From assembly GCA_036008465.1 (NCBI GenBank), contig DASYNP010000009.1:1-64000 (forward strand): a stretch of DNA of 64,000 nt, written 5' to 3'. Below the pieces are notes generated by a model that had not been told where the DNA came from, searched no databases, and saw only the letters and a program-made list of their open reading frames with translations. Source of the stretch: DASPSM01 sp036008465 (lineage in GTDB: Bacteria; Planctomycetota; Planctomycetia; Planctomycetales; Planctomycetaceae). Position 1 is the first letter of the stretch. Each line of letters begins with the position of its first letter. The translations under genes and the position numbers were made by a program. This document shows positions 44,526 to 54,430 of this stretch, piece after piece.

Positions 44526-44557
44526 GGCGAGCGGCGGGTATAAACCCGCCGGTTCTT
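44526..44557 (-). repeat. 32-base hairpin element, copy B
   Basis: Read on the minus strand it has the same flanks as copy A (1321-1352), with stem CGGCGGG / CCCGCCG and loop TTTATA. One stem pair differs by a compensatory C-G to G-C change. It lies 72 bases after the SUMF1-like gene stop, in the same orientation to its upstream gene as copy A. Confidence 0.55.
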
Positions 44558-44628
44558 CGTCTCGGTCAAGAACAGCAATCTGCACTGAACAAGAACCGCT
44601 GACTTCGTGCGCGGCTCGTTCGCTTCAA

Positions 44629-45747
44629 TCACTCTTTTATCAGATCCTTCGGCGCGGGTTCCAGGTTCAGACGATCGCGCTCCGCCTGATCGGGCACGCG
44701 GAGCGGTCGAATAACGCGAAAACCGACGAATCGGGCGTCGGTGAGGTACCAGATACTCTGCGGGATCTGCGGATCTTGAATCTTCCAATCGGGGATCGAG
44801 AACTCCCGGGCCGCACAGCGGGCCTTCGCTGCGTCCCCGTCCCAGGATCCTCCGCGAACAATGCGCCCGTAAACCTTCGTGGGAGGCGCCAGCGGCTCGA
44901 GCACCGGCTGCGGCTTCTTGGCCAGTTCGGCGTAGAAATCAGGACGATACTGATCGAGCACCCACTCGGCGACGTTGCCGTGGATATCGTAGAGCCCCCA
45001 AGGATTCGGCTTCTTCTTGCCGACCTTGTGGTAGTGCTCGCTCGAATTCTTGTCGTACCACGCGTACTCGCCCAGCTTCGACTGGTCGTCGCCGAAGAAG
45101 TAAGCGCTCCTGCTTCCGGCGCGACAGGCGTATTCCCACTCCGCCTCGGTCGGCAAACGGTAAAAGCGACCGGTCTTTTCGCTGAGCCACTTGCAGTACA
45201 TCTTGGCGGCGAGTTGCGTCATGCAGATCGCGGGAAAGCCGTCGTGCCCCATATCGAAGGTCATGTCGGTGTAAGGCTTCGTGGGGCGCGTGACCGCATC
45301 GGCGACGGCGTCGTGCGGGCCCGGCTTTTGCCGAGTGACCTTGCGCCGTTGCACGTCGAGCCCGTACGTCCACAGATCGTACTCGTCCCAAGTCACTTCA
45401 CATTTGCCCATCCAGAAGGGCTCAATCTTGACCTGATGCTGAGGTCCTTCGTCGGGCTTACGCCCGTTCTCGGTGGGCGGACTGCCCATCACAAACTGCC
45501 CGCCGGGAATCGGCACCATGTCAAACGCGACATCCGTCCCCGAGATCTGCTGGGTATAACGTTGCATCTCCTTCTCAGAGAGAGCGCTTCCCTTATCAGC
45601 GGGTTCGGCGGCCGGAAGGGCCGTGACCAGAACGCAAAGCGACAGCGCCAGTGTTTGACCGATGACGCGGGCTTGCCCCGGACCATGGCCGGGCACTAAC
45701 TTCGGCATAGAGAAAAGACTTTCAGCGAAACTGTGAAACCAGGTCAT
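44629..45747 (-). CDS. SUMF1-domain protein lacking the FGE cysteines
   Basis: The 372-aa exported protein has a signal-like segment (TLALSLCVLVTALPA) and an FGE-sulfatase fold (DMVPIPGGQFVMGSPP, LPTEAEWEYACRAGS, RIVRGGSWDGD, VGFRVIRP). The position of the catalytic pair reads G-G-S-W-D-G-D rather than G-G-S-x-M-C..C, so it is not expected to make formylglycine. Such relatives can be binding or enzyme domains of other kinds. The start is 45747 or 45708; the divergent apbE start is only ten bases from 45747. Confidence 0.86.
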   Translation of the reverse strand: MTWFHSFAESLFSMPKLVPGHGPGQARVIGQTLALSLCVLVTALPAAEPADKGSALSEKEMQRYTQQISGTDVAFDMVPIPGGQFVMGSPPTENGRKPDEGPQHQVKIEPFWMGKCEVTWDEYDLWTYGLDVQRRKVTRQKPGPHDAVADAVTRPTKPYTDMTFDMGHDGFPAICMTQLAAKMYCKWLSEKTGRFYRLPTEAEWEYACRAGSRSAYFFGDDQSKLGEYAWYDKNSSEHYHKVGKKKPNPWGLYDIHGNVAEWVLDQYRPDFYAELAKKPQPVLEPLAPPTKVYGRIVRGGSWDGDAAKARCAAREFSIPDWKIQDPQIPQSIWYLTDARFVGFRVIRPLRVPDQAERDRLNLEPAPKDLIKE

Positions 45748-45757
45748 TCAGACGAGC

Positions 45758-46789
45758 ATGCACGCGACGGCGGCCGTTTTGTTTCTGGCGGGGTCTATCG
45801 TTCCGGCGGCGTCCGCAGCTGGCGGGTTAGAGCGCTTGGAGTACGGGCAAACCCTGATGGGAGTGCCGGTACGCATCTTAGTATATTCCCGCGATAAAGA
45901 GCTCGCAAACACCGCCGTGCATGCCGCGTTCGATCGAATTCGCCAGCTCAATCTGATCTTCAGCGATTACGACGAGGACAGCGAGATCTCGCGGCTGACG
46001 CGCCGATACACGCCGGGTCAGCCGGTCCCAGTCAGTCGCGAGCTAGCGGCTGTGTTGGCGGCCTCGCTCGAAGTTTCACGGCGTTCGGATGGAGCATTTG
46101 ACGTCACAATCGGCCCGCTGGTCGGGCTGTGGCGCGCCTCGCGACGCACGAAACGACTGCCGACTGCCGAACAGCTCGCTGGAGCAAAAAAACGAGTCGG
46201 TTACGAGGCGGTTCACGTCGATGTGAAAAATCAAACCGTCACGCTGGACAAGCCCGACATGCGGCTCGATTTCGGCGGCATCGTCAAAGGCTATGCCGCG
46301 GACGAAGCTCGAGCGGTGCTGGCGGCCCATGGCTTCAAACATTCGTTGGTTGCCCTGTCGGGCGACATTTCAGTCGGCGATTCCCCTCCCGGAGAATCGG
46401 GGTGGAAAATCGGCGTCGCGGGACTCGAGTCTCCGGGCGAGGAACCCAGAGACTTCGTCTTGCTCAGTAACGTGGCGATTTCGACAGCCGGCGATGCGTT
46501 TCAATTCGTCGAAATCGCTGGGGAGCGATACTCGCACCTCGTCGACCCGAAGACTGGCTTAGGCATCACGCGGCGAGTGAGCGTCACGGTAATCGCGCGG
46601 ACTGGACTTCTCTCCGACGGGCTCGACTCGGCCGCCGCAATCCTCGGATCAAAAAAGGGAATTCCATTGCTAAAAAACAGCCCCGGCGTCAGTGCGCGGT
46701 TCATTGAGCTGACTGAGGACCGGCCGAAGTCGTTTGAGATCGGCGACTTCTCTCGGTACCTGGTCAAGGCACAGCCGGCGCACCGCTAG
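45758..46789 (+). CDS. apbE: FAD:protein FMN transferase (ApbE)
   Basis: The 343-aa protein has a signal peptide (AVLFLAGSIVPAASA), then GVPVRILVYSRDKE, DVTIGPLVGLWR, MRLDFGGIVKGYAADEA, ALSGDISVG and SHLVDPKTGLG, with AISTAGDAF as the late metal/FAD region. It attaches FMN covalently to Ser/Thr of periplasmic or membrane flavoproteins. No target such as NqrC or RnfG is in the window. It is divergent to the SUMF1-like gene. Confidence 0.93.
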   Translation: MHATAAVLFLAGSIVPAASAAGGLERLEYGQTLMGVPVRILVYSRDKELANTAVHAAFDRIRQLNLIFSDYDEDSEISRLTRRYTPGQPVPVSRELAAVLAASLEVSRRSDGAFDVTIGPLVGLWRASRRTKRLPTAEQLAGAKKRVGYEAVHVDVKNQTVTLDKPDMRLDFGGIVKGYAADEARAVLAAHGFKHSLVALSGDISVGDSPPGESGWKIGVAGLESPGEEPRDFVLLSNVAISTAGDAFQFVEIAGERYSHLVDPKTGLGITRRVSVTVIARTGLLSDGLDSAAAILGSKKGIPLLKNSPGVSARFIELTEDRPKSFEIGDFSRYLVKAQPAHR

Positions 46790-46828
46790 TGCGATACGAC
46801 CGAGTGACGGCTGGGTAGGCCCTTCTCG

Positions 46829-48184
46829 TCACGGCTCAGGCGCTTGCTCTCGTGGCAAGCCAGCAGGCTGCTCGGGTTGCCGGATCTTGAGCGTGATCTC
46901 GCGAAGTGAATCGTAAATCGGAGCGTTGCCCAACAGCGTCGGGATCAACATGGCGGTAAAACTCGCGGCCAACATCGGCAAAAGGAGAGCAAAGTTGCCG
47001 GTCATCTCGGTGACGAGCAGAATGCCGGTGATTGGTGCCCGGACGGTCGCAGTGAAAAACGCCGCCATGCCGACAACAGCGAGAGCTTTCGGATCAGGGA
47101 CGGCATCCGGGGTCCAGTGCTGACACAGAATCCCGAACAAGAGGCCGCTTTGAGCACCGATCACCAAGAGAGGTGCGAAGAGCCCGCCCGGTGTGCGAGC
47201 CGCGTAGGAAATTGGGCCGAGCGCAAACCGAAGCGCAAAAACCAGGACGAGCCACCGCAGTGTCTCAGGTCCTGCCAGCGTGCGCTGAGTAATCGCGTCA
47301 CCCCCGCCCACCACGTGCGGGTGGAACCACGCTAGCAGGCCAACCACTGCACCGACTAAGGCAGCTCGCAGTTCGATAGGCCATCGATAAAAACGCTCCA
47401 CGACGGCAAGCGAGCCGAGAATCGTCTTGTTGTAGGCGACACCCAAGATTCCAGCGACCACTCCAAGCGATAGATACAGCGGCACCGTAGCGAAGCCGAG
47501 GTACGGTTGCAATGTCACCAAAAAATCCGGCTGATCACCGAGGAAGTATCGACTGACAGCAATGGCGCCGGTCGATGCACCGAAGGTTGCAATCGTCGTT
47601 CGCGTATCGAAGCGACGGACGATCTCTTCCAGCACAAAGATCGCCCCTGCGATCGGCGCGTTGAATGCCGTCGCCAGGCCGGCTCCGGCCCCCGCGGCTA
47701 ACAGCACCAGGGAATCCGCTGGATCTCGGCGGAACACGCGACCGATCAGATGCGCGATGCTGGCCCCCATTTGGACGCTGGGACCCTCGCGTCCCAATGC
47801 TAACCCGCAACCAATGGCCAACACGCCGCCCACGAATTTGACTGGGATCAACCAAAGCGGGGCCGGCGGAAGCTCGTGAAGCAAAACAGCCTCAACATGC
47901 GGAATCCCACTCCCGGAGGCGAACGGCGCAAACCGGCGCACGAGCCAGGCAGCAACCGCGACCGAGGCGGCGCACCCCACAACCAGCACAGCCACACCCA
48001 TCGGGCCCGTCGCGTGCAAGCGGGAAATCGTGCTCTCGCGGAAAAGGTCGGCCTGTTCGAGGGTTAGACGAAAGACGGCACCGATCAAGCCCGCCGCGGC
48101 TCCCCCAATGAACGACACGACGGCCAGCACCGCAAGGCGTTCGAGCGCGTCGAGCCGGCTGGAATCCTGCGGTTGTGTCGCCAT
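46829..48184 (-). CDS. ClC family chloride/proton antiporter
   Basis: The 451-aa polytopic protein has the chloride-site motifs G-S-G-I-P (residue about 92), G-R-E-G-P and G-G-L-F-A-P. The gating Glu in GREGP and the Glu pair in FVLEEI, which mark exchangers rather than channels, are both present. It probably exchanges Cl- for H+ at the inner membrane. It converges on apbE and diverges from ferrochelatase. Confidence 0.93.
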   Translation of the reverse strand: MATQPQDSSRLDALERLAVLAVVSFIGGAAAGLIGAVFRLTLEQADLFRESTISRLHATGPMGVAVLVVGCAASVAVAAWLVRRFAPFASGSGIPHVEAVLLHELPPAPLWLIPVKFVGGVLAIGCGLALGREGPSVQMGASIAHLIGRVFRRDPADSLVLLAAGAGAGLATAFNAPIAGAIFVLEEIVRRFDTRTTIATFGASTGAIAVSRYFLGDQPDFLVTLQPYLGFATVPLYLSLGVVAGILGVAYNKTILGSLAVVERFYRWPIELRAALVGAVVGLLAWFHPHVVGGGDAITQRTLAGPETLRWLVLVFALRFALGPISYAARTPGGLFAPLLVIGAQSGLLFGILCQHWTPDAVPDPKALAVVGMAAFFTATVRAPITGILLVTEMTGNFALLLPMLAASFTAMLIPTLLGNAPIYDSLREITLKIRQPEQPAGLPREQAPEP

Positions 48185-48366
48185 CGATTTCTGCAGGGAA
48201 GTTAGGAAGCTGGGACTTTAGGAGTCGGTCAAACGGCGCTTGTCTGACGTTGGGACGTCACACGGCTTCAAGAGTTCTGAGATTCTGGCCGCAAAGTGCC
48301 CCTTCCGCCAGTTCCCCAAGCCCGCGTGGCCAGACTACAGTACGGAAAAGGGGCGGCAGTCGGAAC

Positions 48367-49398
48367 GTGAGCGATTGTTTGACGACTCAATACGACGCGA
48401 TTTTGATCGTCGGATTCGGCGGACCGGAGCGGCGCGAAGACGTGATTCCGTTTCTGGAGAACGTTACGCGCGGCCGAAACATTCCGCGTGAGCGGCTCAT
48501 GGCCGTTGCCGAGCATTACTACCATTTCGGCGGAAAGAGCCCGCTGAATGATCAGGTCCGCGAATTAATCGCCGCCCTGCGACCTGCACTCGACCAGCGC
48601 GGCATCACGCTGCCCATTGCGTGGGGTAATCGCAATTGGCACCCGTTCCTGGCCGACGCAGCGCAGGAACTTGCCTCAGCCGCCGCCCGGCGCGTGCTAG
48701 CCCTCGTGCTGGCGGCCTACAGTTCGTACTCGAGTTGCCGGCAGTATCGCGAAGATATCGAGCGAGCCCGATCGGCCGTTGGATCGAATGCTCCGGTAGT
48801 GGACAAGATCCGTGTGTTCTTCAACCATCCGCGGTTCATCGCGGCGAATGCCGACCGGCTGCGCGAAGCGATCGAGAAGATTCCCGCCGACAGACGGTCA
48901 AAAACGCACGTCGCGTTCACCGCGCACAGTATTCCCGTGTCGATGGCGCAGACTTCTCGATACGCCGACCAGTTGAGCGAAGCCTGCCGACTCGTTTGTG
49001 AGCAGCTCGGCATCTCCGCATCGCGGTGGGCGCTCGTCTATCAGAGCCGCAGCGGTCGCCCGACCGATCCGTGGCTCGAGCCGGACATTTGCGACCATCT
49101 GGCTTCGCTCAGAGCGAGTGGTGTATCCGACGTGGCGGTGCTGCCGATCGGCTTTCTCTCGGATCACCTCGAGGTTTTGTACGATCTCGACGTCGAGGCG
49201 CAGGAAAAGAGTCGCAGCCTGGGGCTGAACCTCGTTCGCGCAGCAACCGTCGGCACTCATCCGCAGTTTGTCGCGGCGCTCGCCGACTTGATCGAAGAGC
49301 GAGTGAACCAATCGTCCAACCGTGCGGCGGTGGGTGCCTTCGCTGCCTGGCCCGATGTCTGCCCGGAAGACTGTTGCCCGGCTCTGCGGGGCGGCTGA
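48367..49398 (+). CDS. hemH: Ferrochelatase
   Basis: The 343-aa enzyme inserts Fe2+ into protoporphyrin, the last step of heme synthesis. The start YDAILIVGFGGPERREDVIPFLENV is typical, with the catalytic His in AFTAHSIP and SRSGRPTDPWLEPDI further on. Glu in GFLSDHLEVLYDLD completes the site. GTG 48367 was chosen because the fold begins at residue 9; the longer open frame upstream lacks homology. It converges on the 929-aa gene with only eight bases between stops. Confidence 0.93.
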   Translation: MSDCLTTQYDAILIVGFGGPERREDVIPFLENVTRGRNIPRERLMAVAEHYYHFGGKSPLNDQVRELIAALRPALDQRGITLPIAWGNRNWHPFLADAAQELASAAARRVLALVLAAYSSYSSCRQYREDIERARSAVGSNAPVVDKIRVFFNHPRFIAANADRLREAIEKIPADRRSKTHVAFTAHSIPVSMAQTSRYADQLSEACRLVCEQLGISASRWALVYQSRSGRPTDPWLEPDICDHLASLRASGVSDVAVLPIGFLSDHLEVLYDLDVEAQEKSRSLGLNLVRAATVGTHPQFVAALADLIEERVNQSSNRAAVGAFAAWPDVCPEDCCPALRGG

Positions 49399-49406
49399 GC
49401 ATGAGT

Positions 49407-52196
49407 CTATTCGCGCCACATCCCGATCGCTTCGACATCGATCTCCAGGCGTTGGCTCAGGTCCACGTGGAAGGCATCGTTGGCCATGCTTGCAAGTGAG
49501 GAGTCGTGAAACTCCTTTGCAGCGCCGTAGACCTGGTAGATCGAGTTGCCATTTGCCTGGCATTTCATTCCGCTATGCCACGCGTAGGGCTGATCCCAAG
49601 GGGTACCATTCGGCACTGGCCACCGCACATTGATTGTGGCGTCGGCCCGAGGCTTGTCCAAAAGGTCCAGCCGTAGGACGATGCCGCTGGCGACTCCCTT
49701 ACGGACGACGTTCAGGCGAAATCCCCGGGCCGGCTTGGATAAGTCCTTGGTGAGGTTGATGACAAAGTTTCGAAAGCGCTCGGAGTCGAGCGGCTCAGCC
49801 TTAAGGCAGGCGAGCCGGTCTGCCAGCTTGTGATCCGGCTTCAAAGATCGGTCGGCTAGCTGCACTTCGACGATGGTATTGGCCAGCCTTCGCCCCGTGC
49901 GATCGAGAATCGGCCGAATCGGATCGTCGGCTTGCAGGTGGTCACGCCGCTTGAAGATTTCCACGACTGCGCCCGGACCCAGTTTTTCAATTTCGCCTGT
50001 GACGACATCGCGCTCGGTGGCGGACGACTTCTGCAGCCGATCAAGTAGAGGAACCATCGTCGAGGCGGGAATGGGGGCGATTTCGTGAGGTTTGGGCGTG
50101 GGAATTGGTGGTAAACCACGCCGCTTGCGCCAGCCGTCCCTGATCACTGCGCGGGCCGCGTCGCGGTGCTGCTTGTCCGCCGAAATATCAAAAGGAAAGC
50201 GCGTGCCATCGAGCTGGTTCAGGGCGCGGGCTGCGACATCGCCGATACAGATGTACGCGAATCTTTTGTCGTTCCATTCTCCGTCGATATCGCCGAGCGA
50301 CTCGGTGTCCTCAAGTTCGCTCACTAACAGATCGACGACCGGGCCAACAACAGCCGTGTCGTTGCGGGTCACAACCGGAGCGTCCAAATCAGAGAAGCAC
50401 CGCCGATGGAACAAGACGTCAAAAAATCGAGTGCTTGAGCCGCTGCCACCCATGTGTTCACGATGAGCAAACGACGCTAAAACAGCCAGTCGAGCGTCCG
50501 GTGGGCGCTTATTGAGGTTTGCCGCTAGCGCTTGCACTGCCTCCAATTTGCGACAAGCGCCGAGAAAGAAGGCCACCTCCACGAGGGACGGGTCGGAGTC
50601 CGCCTTGCTTGCGGCAGCCTTCCACTGAGCGACCATTGCGTCGACCGCCTCACGTCTCCCACGATTTTGAAGGAGCCACGCCAGCTCGGCGCGGACGTAC
50701 AACGAGGGAGATTTTTTCAATTCAGCCAGTAGGAAAGGGATCGTCCGCTCGCCCGGGATCTCGCCCATCAACTGCACAAACCGCGATTGTGCGAAGTTAT
50801 CCTTAGATTTGCCGGCGGCAGATGCCAAAGCCGGCAACGCGCTTTCCGGGTAATGCGCGACCAAGCGCTCGGCCAACGGAACCTTTTTCCAATCACCTGC
50901 TTGGATCGCCTCAGCCAGGACGCCCACCGCTCCCTTGAGCTTCAGATCACGCTGTAGCGCCAAGTTCCATGCGTCGACTTTCCGTTTGACTTCCGCGAGT
51001 CGCGCCGGCGATTCACTCACGAATGTGCGGCGATCTTCCCAAAACGACTGGCCGCTGATTCGCTCGAGAATCCGCAGTACGCAGTCGCCTACGGTCAGCA
51101 CGTACCAATGAGGTCCTCTAGGCAAATCATCAGAACTCGCGCGATAGTCGACGGCGCGAGAGATGCCGTCGTCGAAGAGTGCGGTAATAAGCTGGGGCAC
51201 CGCGTCGTAGCCGATATCGACGAGGCGTTTGGCAGAGTTCGGGACTTCGTGTCCCCGCCAGTGATCGCCGGCGAATATGTCGATCGAATCGTGCAGCGAC
51301 CAAGCTTGACCGCCTTGCTCTCGAAGCTGGAAGATCAATTCGGCGATCTGGCTTTGGCGCGACCGTCGCGCAAATGGCTTAGCTTCCTTCTCCTGCTGCG
51401 TATGTTCGCGATCTTCCCGAACCATTCTTTTGAGCGCGATTGCCATCGTTTGCGCACGAGCGGCAGCGGGAGTTGCCGGATACCTGCCGTCCAGGCGGAT
51501 CAGGCGCTCGAGCACCTCGGCGCGGCTAACCTGCGGTTTTTGCAAGTCAATCTGAACCCGGTCTAACTCCTCGCCCGCTAACTCTGCCGCCACCCGCCAT
51601 CGGAGCCTTTGGATCGGCGAGGCCCTCTCTGGTGCCTCATTCTGTGGCGATTCTTTCTGGTCCTGCGCTTCTTTCATCGACTCAACCGCGCGGTCGAACC
51701 ACTGTGCTGCTTGCTCGTCCAATCCCCGGCGCCGACAGATCCAGGCAATCACGAAACATTTGGTGGCTTTTGACAAGCCGTATTCGAACTCGTGGTCGAG
51801 CGGTCCATAGCCATGCGGCGGTTCATGGGACGCCGAGTTCACAAACGCCGCAAAATCTTCAGGGACCCAGTTCGTCTCTACGGTGCGGCCGCTGGAGAGT
51901 CGGCGCTTGCGTTCGATCGTTCGCGGCACGAGGCCAATCGTCACAACGGCCCAAGCCTCCTTGTTCTCGCTCAAGAGAAAGCCGCGCTGATCGCTGCCGT
52001 CGCGTAGCCGCACGAATTTCGCCTCTTTGATGTCGGGGAACCCCAGGTTGCTAAGCCATTGGAAAGCTTTGAGCCGCTCGCTGGGCAGCGAGGGCTGAGT
52101 CTGCGCCGGGCAGGCGTCGGTTCCACAGCATAGAAGGACACACAATGCGCATGCGGCAATCCATCGACGTGGTGACGCAAAACAGTCGACTTCCAT
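49407..52196 (-). CDS. Large exported helical-repeat protein, unknown
   Basis: The 929-aa protein has a signal peptide (WIAACALCVLLCCGTDA) and no family I recognise. The N-terminal 150 residues are followed by helical pairs resembling HEAT repeats in the middle (ERTIPFLLAELKKSPSLYVRAELAWLLQNRGRREAVDAM). ATG 52196 follows GAGGA closely and is preferred to the frame start at 52283. A protein-protein interaction role outside the cytoplasm is inference. It stands alone on the minus strand. Confidence 0.72.
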   Translation of the reverse strand: MEVDCFASPRRWIAACALCVLLCCGTDACPAQTQPSLPSERLKAFQWLSNLGFPDIKEAKFVRLRDGSDQRGFLLSENKEAWAVVTIGLVPRTIERKRRLSSGRTVETNWVPEDFAAFVNSASHEPPHGYGPLDHEFEYGLSKATKCFVIAWICRRRGLDEQAAQWFDRAVESMKEAQDQKESPQNEAPERASPIQRLRWRVAAELAGEELDRVQIDLQKPQVSRAEVLERLIRLDGRYPATPAAARAQTMAIALKRMVREDREHTQQEKEAKPFARRSRQSQIAELIFQLREQGGQAWSLHDSIDIFAGDHWRGHEVPNSAKRLVDIGYDAVPQLITALFDDGISRAVDYRASSDDLPRGPHWYVLTVGDCVLRILERISGQSFWEDRRTFVSESPARLAEVKRKVDAWNLALQRDLKLKGAVGVLAEAIQAGDWKKVPLAERLVAHYPESALPALASAAGKSKDNFAQSRFVQLMGEIPGERTIPFLLAELKKSPSLYVRAELAWLLQNRGRREAVDAMVAQWKAAASKADSDPSLVEVAFFLGACRKLEAVQALAANLNKRPPDARLAVLASFAHREHMGGSGSSTRFFDVLFHRRCFSDLDAPVVTRNDTAVVGPVVDLLVSELEDTESLGDIDGEWNDKRFAYICIGDVAARALNQLDGTRFPFDISADKQHRDAARAVIRDGWRKRRGLPPIPTPKPHEIAPIPASTMVPLLDRLQKSSATERDVVTGEIEKLGPGAVVEIFKRRDHLQADDPIRPILDRTGRRLANTIVEVQLADRSLKPDHKLADRLACLKAEPLDSERFRNFVINLTKDLSKPARGFRLNVVRKGVASGIVLRLDLLDKPRADATINVRWPVPNGTPWDQPYAWHSGMKCQANGNSIYQVYGAAKEFHDSSLASMANDAFHVDLSQRLEIDVEAIGMWRE

Positions 52197-52496
52197 GATC
52201 TTCCTCAACTCGAGTGTCTGCCGCGCCGCCGAATCGTCCGGTCGCTCGTTATACTGCCCGGAAATCTCGTGAGTACATGGCAAAACAGAGTTCCCGGAAA
52301 TTCATGCGACCCGGTCAATTCGTCGCCCGCCTGGCCTCCACGGCTTGGGTCGGCGCGGCAACGCTGTTTGAAGCCTAGGTGCTCGGCTTAACTGGCACGC
52401 GCCCGTGATTCCCAGGCTTTGATCCACGCGTTATTCTTACCTTTTCGGGGTCGACTCGAGCGACCCTCATGACTGGCGGGTGGAGGTCGTGTCACT
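52197..52496. other. Divergent intergenic region
   Basis: About 300 bases separate the starts of the 929-aa gene and the double-hydrolase gene, and promoters for both must lie here. I see no gene and no convincing -35/-10 pair. Confidence 0.4.
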
Positions 52497-54377
52497 ATGA
52501 ACAACCGACGAGGAAAATGGAGTTTAGGCCCGTCGCTGGCGGGCGTCGCGGGAGCGCTTTTGGCCGCAGAAATAGCCGCGGCCGCACCGCCGCATTCTGA
52601 CGCACCCGCCGCTCCGAAAGAATCCAGACGCGCGAGGTCGCTCGAGAACGTTCCGGCACAGGCGCCTACGTACAAACACCAGCAGGACGTGGTCTTTGGC
52701 GAGGCCGATGGCGTGGGCCTGCCGATGGATGTTTTCATCCCTCTCGGCAAGCGAAACGGTCTCGCCGTCATCGACGTCGTCTCGGGAGCCTGGTACACCG
52801 ATCGCGGGAAAATCCGAGATCACCAGCGGGGACAGTTCTTTCAGATCTTTTGCGGGCGCGGCTACACAGTCTTTGCCATTCGACCGGGGTCGCGCTCGCG
52901 GTTTAGCGCGCCCGAGATGGTGCAGAATCTCCGCAAAGGCATCCATTGGGTGCGCGAACACGCGGCTGAATACGGCATCGACCCGGACCACATGGCCCTC
53001 TGCGGAGCGTCGGCCGGCGGCCATCTCGCTTGCCTGACGATGGTTACGCCCGACATCGGAAAGGACAAGAAGGTCATTCAGCCCTTCGCGGCCGCGATCA
53101 TTTTTTTCCCGCCAACCGACTTTCTCGAATGGGGCGGCTACCCCATCGACTACTCGAAAGACAACGACTGGGGCAAACTCGTCCGCAGCCTGGCGATCTC
53201 CCGCTCCGAACGCCTCAAGCAACCGCTCACCAAAAAAGAATTGGCCGAGCGGGTCCGCCAAATCTCGCCCGCGCGTCTCGTGCAGTCGAAACAGCCTCCC
53301 GTTCTGATCATTCACGGCGATTCGGACCCACTAGTGCCACTGCAGCAGTCGCAGGTCTTTGTCGACGCACTCAAAGCCGCGGGCGGCGAAGCCCAATTGA
53401 TCGTGAAGCAAGGTGGCGCGCATCCCTGGCCGACGATCAACGAAGAAGTGGCCGTGATGGCCGATTGGCTCGACAAACGACTCACGACGACTTCAGTTGC
53501 CGAAGTCAAGCCCCCGCACGCTCCGCCCAAGAGCAAACGCACCTACGAGCAACAGCAGGACGTGGTTTTCGGCGAAGACGACGGGTCGGTGCTGGTGATG
53601 GACGTGTTCACGCCGACTGGAGCGAAGAACGGACTCGGCATCGTCGACGTGGCCTCAGGCGCGTGGCATTCGGACCGCGGCAAGATTCGCGACCACACGC
53701 TGGCGCGTGTCTATGACATCTTTTGCAGCCATGGTTACACCGTGTTTGCCATGCGGCCCGGTTCGATCTCCAAATTCTCAATTCCCGAAATGGTGAGGCA
53801 TCTGCGCACCGGAACGCGTTGGGTTCGCGCACACGCCGCCGAATACGGAATCGATCCGGACAATCTGGGGATCACTGGCGGCTCGGCTGGCGGACATCTG
53901 GCAGCACTCACGGTTGTTTCGACGGCGCCCGACTCTGCGGGCAAACTCCATCAACCGTTCAAGGCTGTTGGAATCTTCTTTCCGCCCACAGACTTCTTAC
54001 ATTACCAGGGCACTGCAGCGAATTTCGGGAAAGATGAACGCTCGGCGCGACGGATTCGCGAGCTGCTAGGCGATTTGGGTGACAGCTCTCGACAAAAGGT
54101 CGACCCGGAAAAGCTCACCGAGATGGCCCGAAAGATCTCGCCCGCTCTCTTGGTTGAGCGCAAACAGCCCCCCTTCCTGATTATTCATGGTGATGCTGAC
54201 CCGGTCGTGCCGTTGCATCAGTCAGAAGTCCTGATCGAGGCGCTCAAGAAAGCTGGCGGGCAGGCAGATCTCATCGTCAAGCCCGGTGGCGGGCATCCGT
54301 GGCTGACGATCAATGAAGAAGTCAAAGTCATGGCTGACTGGTTCGACAAAGAACTCAAGCCGGCGCACGCGCACTAG
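52497..54377 (+). CDS. Exported protein with two tandem alpha/beta hydrolase domains
   Basis: The 626-aa protein has a signal-like segment (LAGVAGALLAAEIAAAA) and two homologous hydrolase domains, about residues 59-330 and 349-620. Each has its own triad: Ser172, Asp277, His309, and Ser463, Asp568, His600, in G-x-S-A-G-G-H, I-I-H-G-D-x-D and G-G-x-H-P-W. The repeats share long stretches such as AEYGIDPD and KIRDH. Both domains look active. Esterase or peptidase activity is likely but the substrate is unknown. The IDO-like gene starts 54 bases downstream. Confidence 0.87.
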   Translation: MNNRRGKWSLGPSLAGVAGALLAAEIAAAAPPHSDAPAAPKESRRARSLENVPAQAPTYKHQQDVVFGEADGVGLPMDVFIPLGKRNGLAVIDVVSGAWYTDRGKIRDHQRGQFFQIFCGRGYTVFAIRPGSRSRFSAPEMVQNLRKGIHWVREHAAEYGIDPDHMALCGASAGGHLACLTMVTPDIGKDKKVIQPFAAAIIFFPPTDFLEWGGYPIDYSKDNDWGKLVRSLAISRSERLKQPLTKKELAERVRQISPARLVQSKQPPVLIIHGDSDPLVPLQQSQVFVDALKAAGGEAQLIVKQGGAHPWPTINEEVAVMADWLDKRLTTTSVAEVKPPHAPPKSKRTYEQQQDVVFGEDDGSVLVMDVFTPTGAKNGLGIVDVASGAWHSDRGKIRDHTLARVYDIFCSHGYTVFAMRPGSISKFSIPEMVRHLRTGTRWVRAHAAEYGIDPDNLGITGGSAGGHLAALTVVSTAPDSAGKLHQPFKAVGIFFPPTDFLHYQGTAANFGKDERSARRIRELLGDLGDSSRQKVDPEKLTEMARKISPALLVERKQPPFLIIHGDADPVVPLHQSEVLIEALKKAGGQADLIVKPGGGHPWLTINEEVKVMADWFDKELKPAHAH

Positions 54378-54430
54378 GAGCGCATGGCGCGATCCGCGGA
54401 CAATTCGCAGGAAGGAGTCGTCGAAGCGCG

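Noticed and set aside
43360..45699. 779-codon open frame on the plus strand, antisense to two genes
   Set aside because: It is a shadow of the MocA and SUMF1-like genes: GC-rich codons keep the antisense frame open. The opposite-strand proteins have clear families and the shadow has no recognisable motif.
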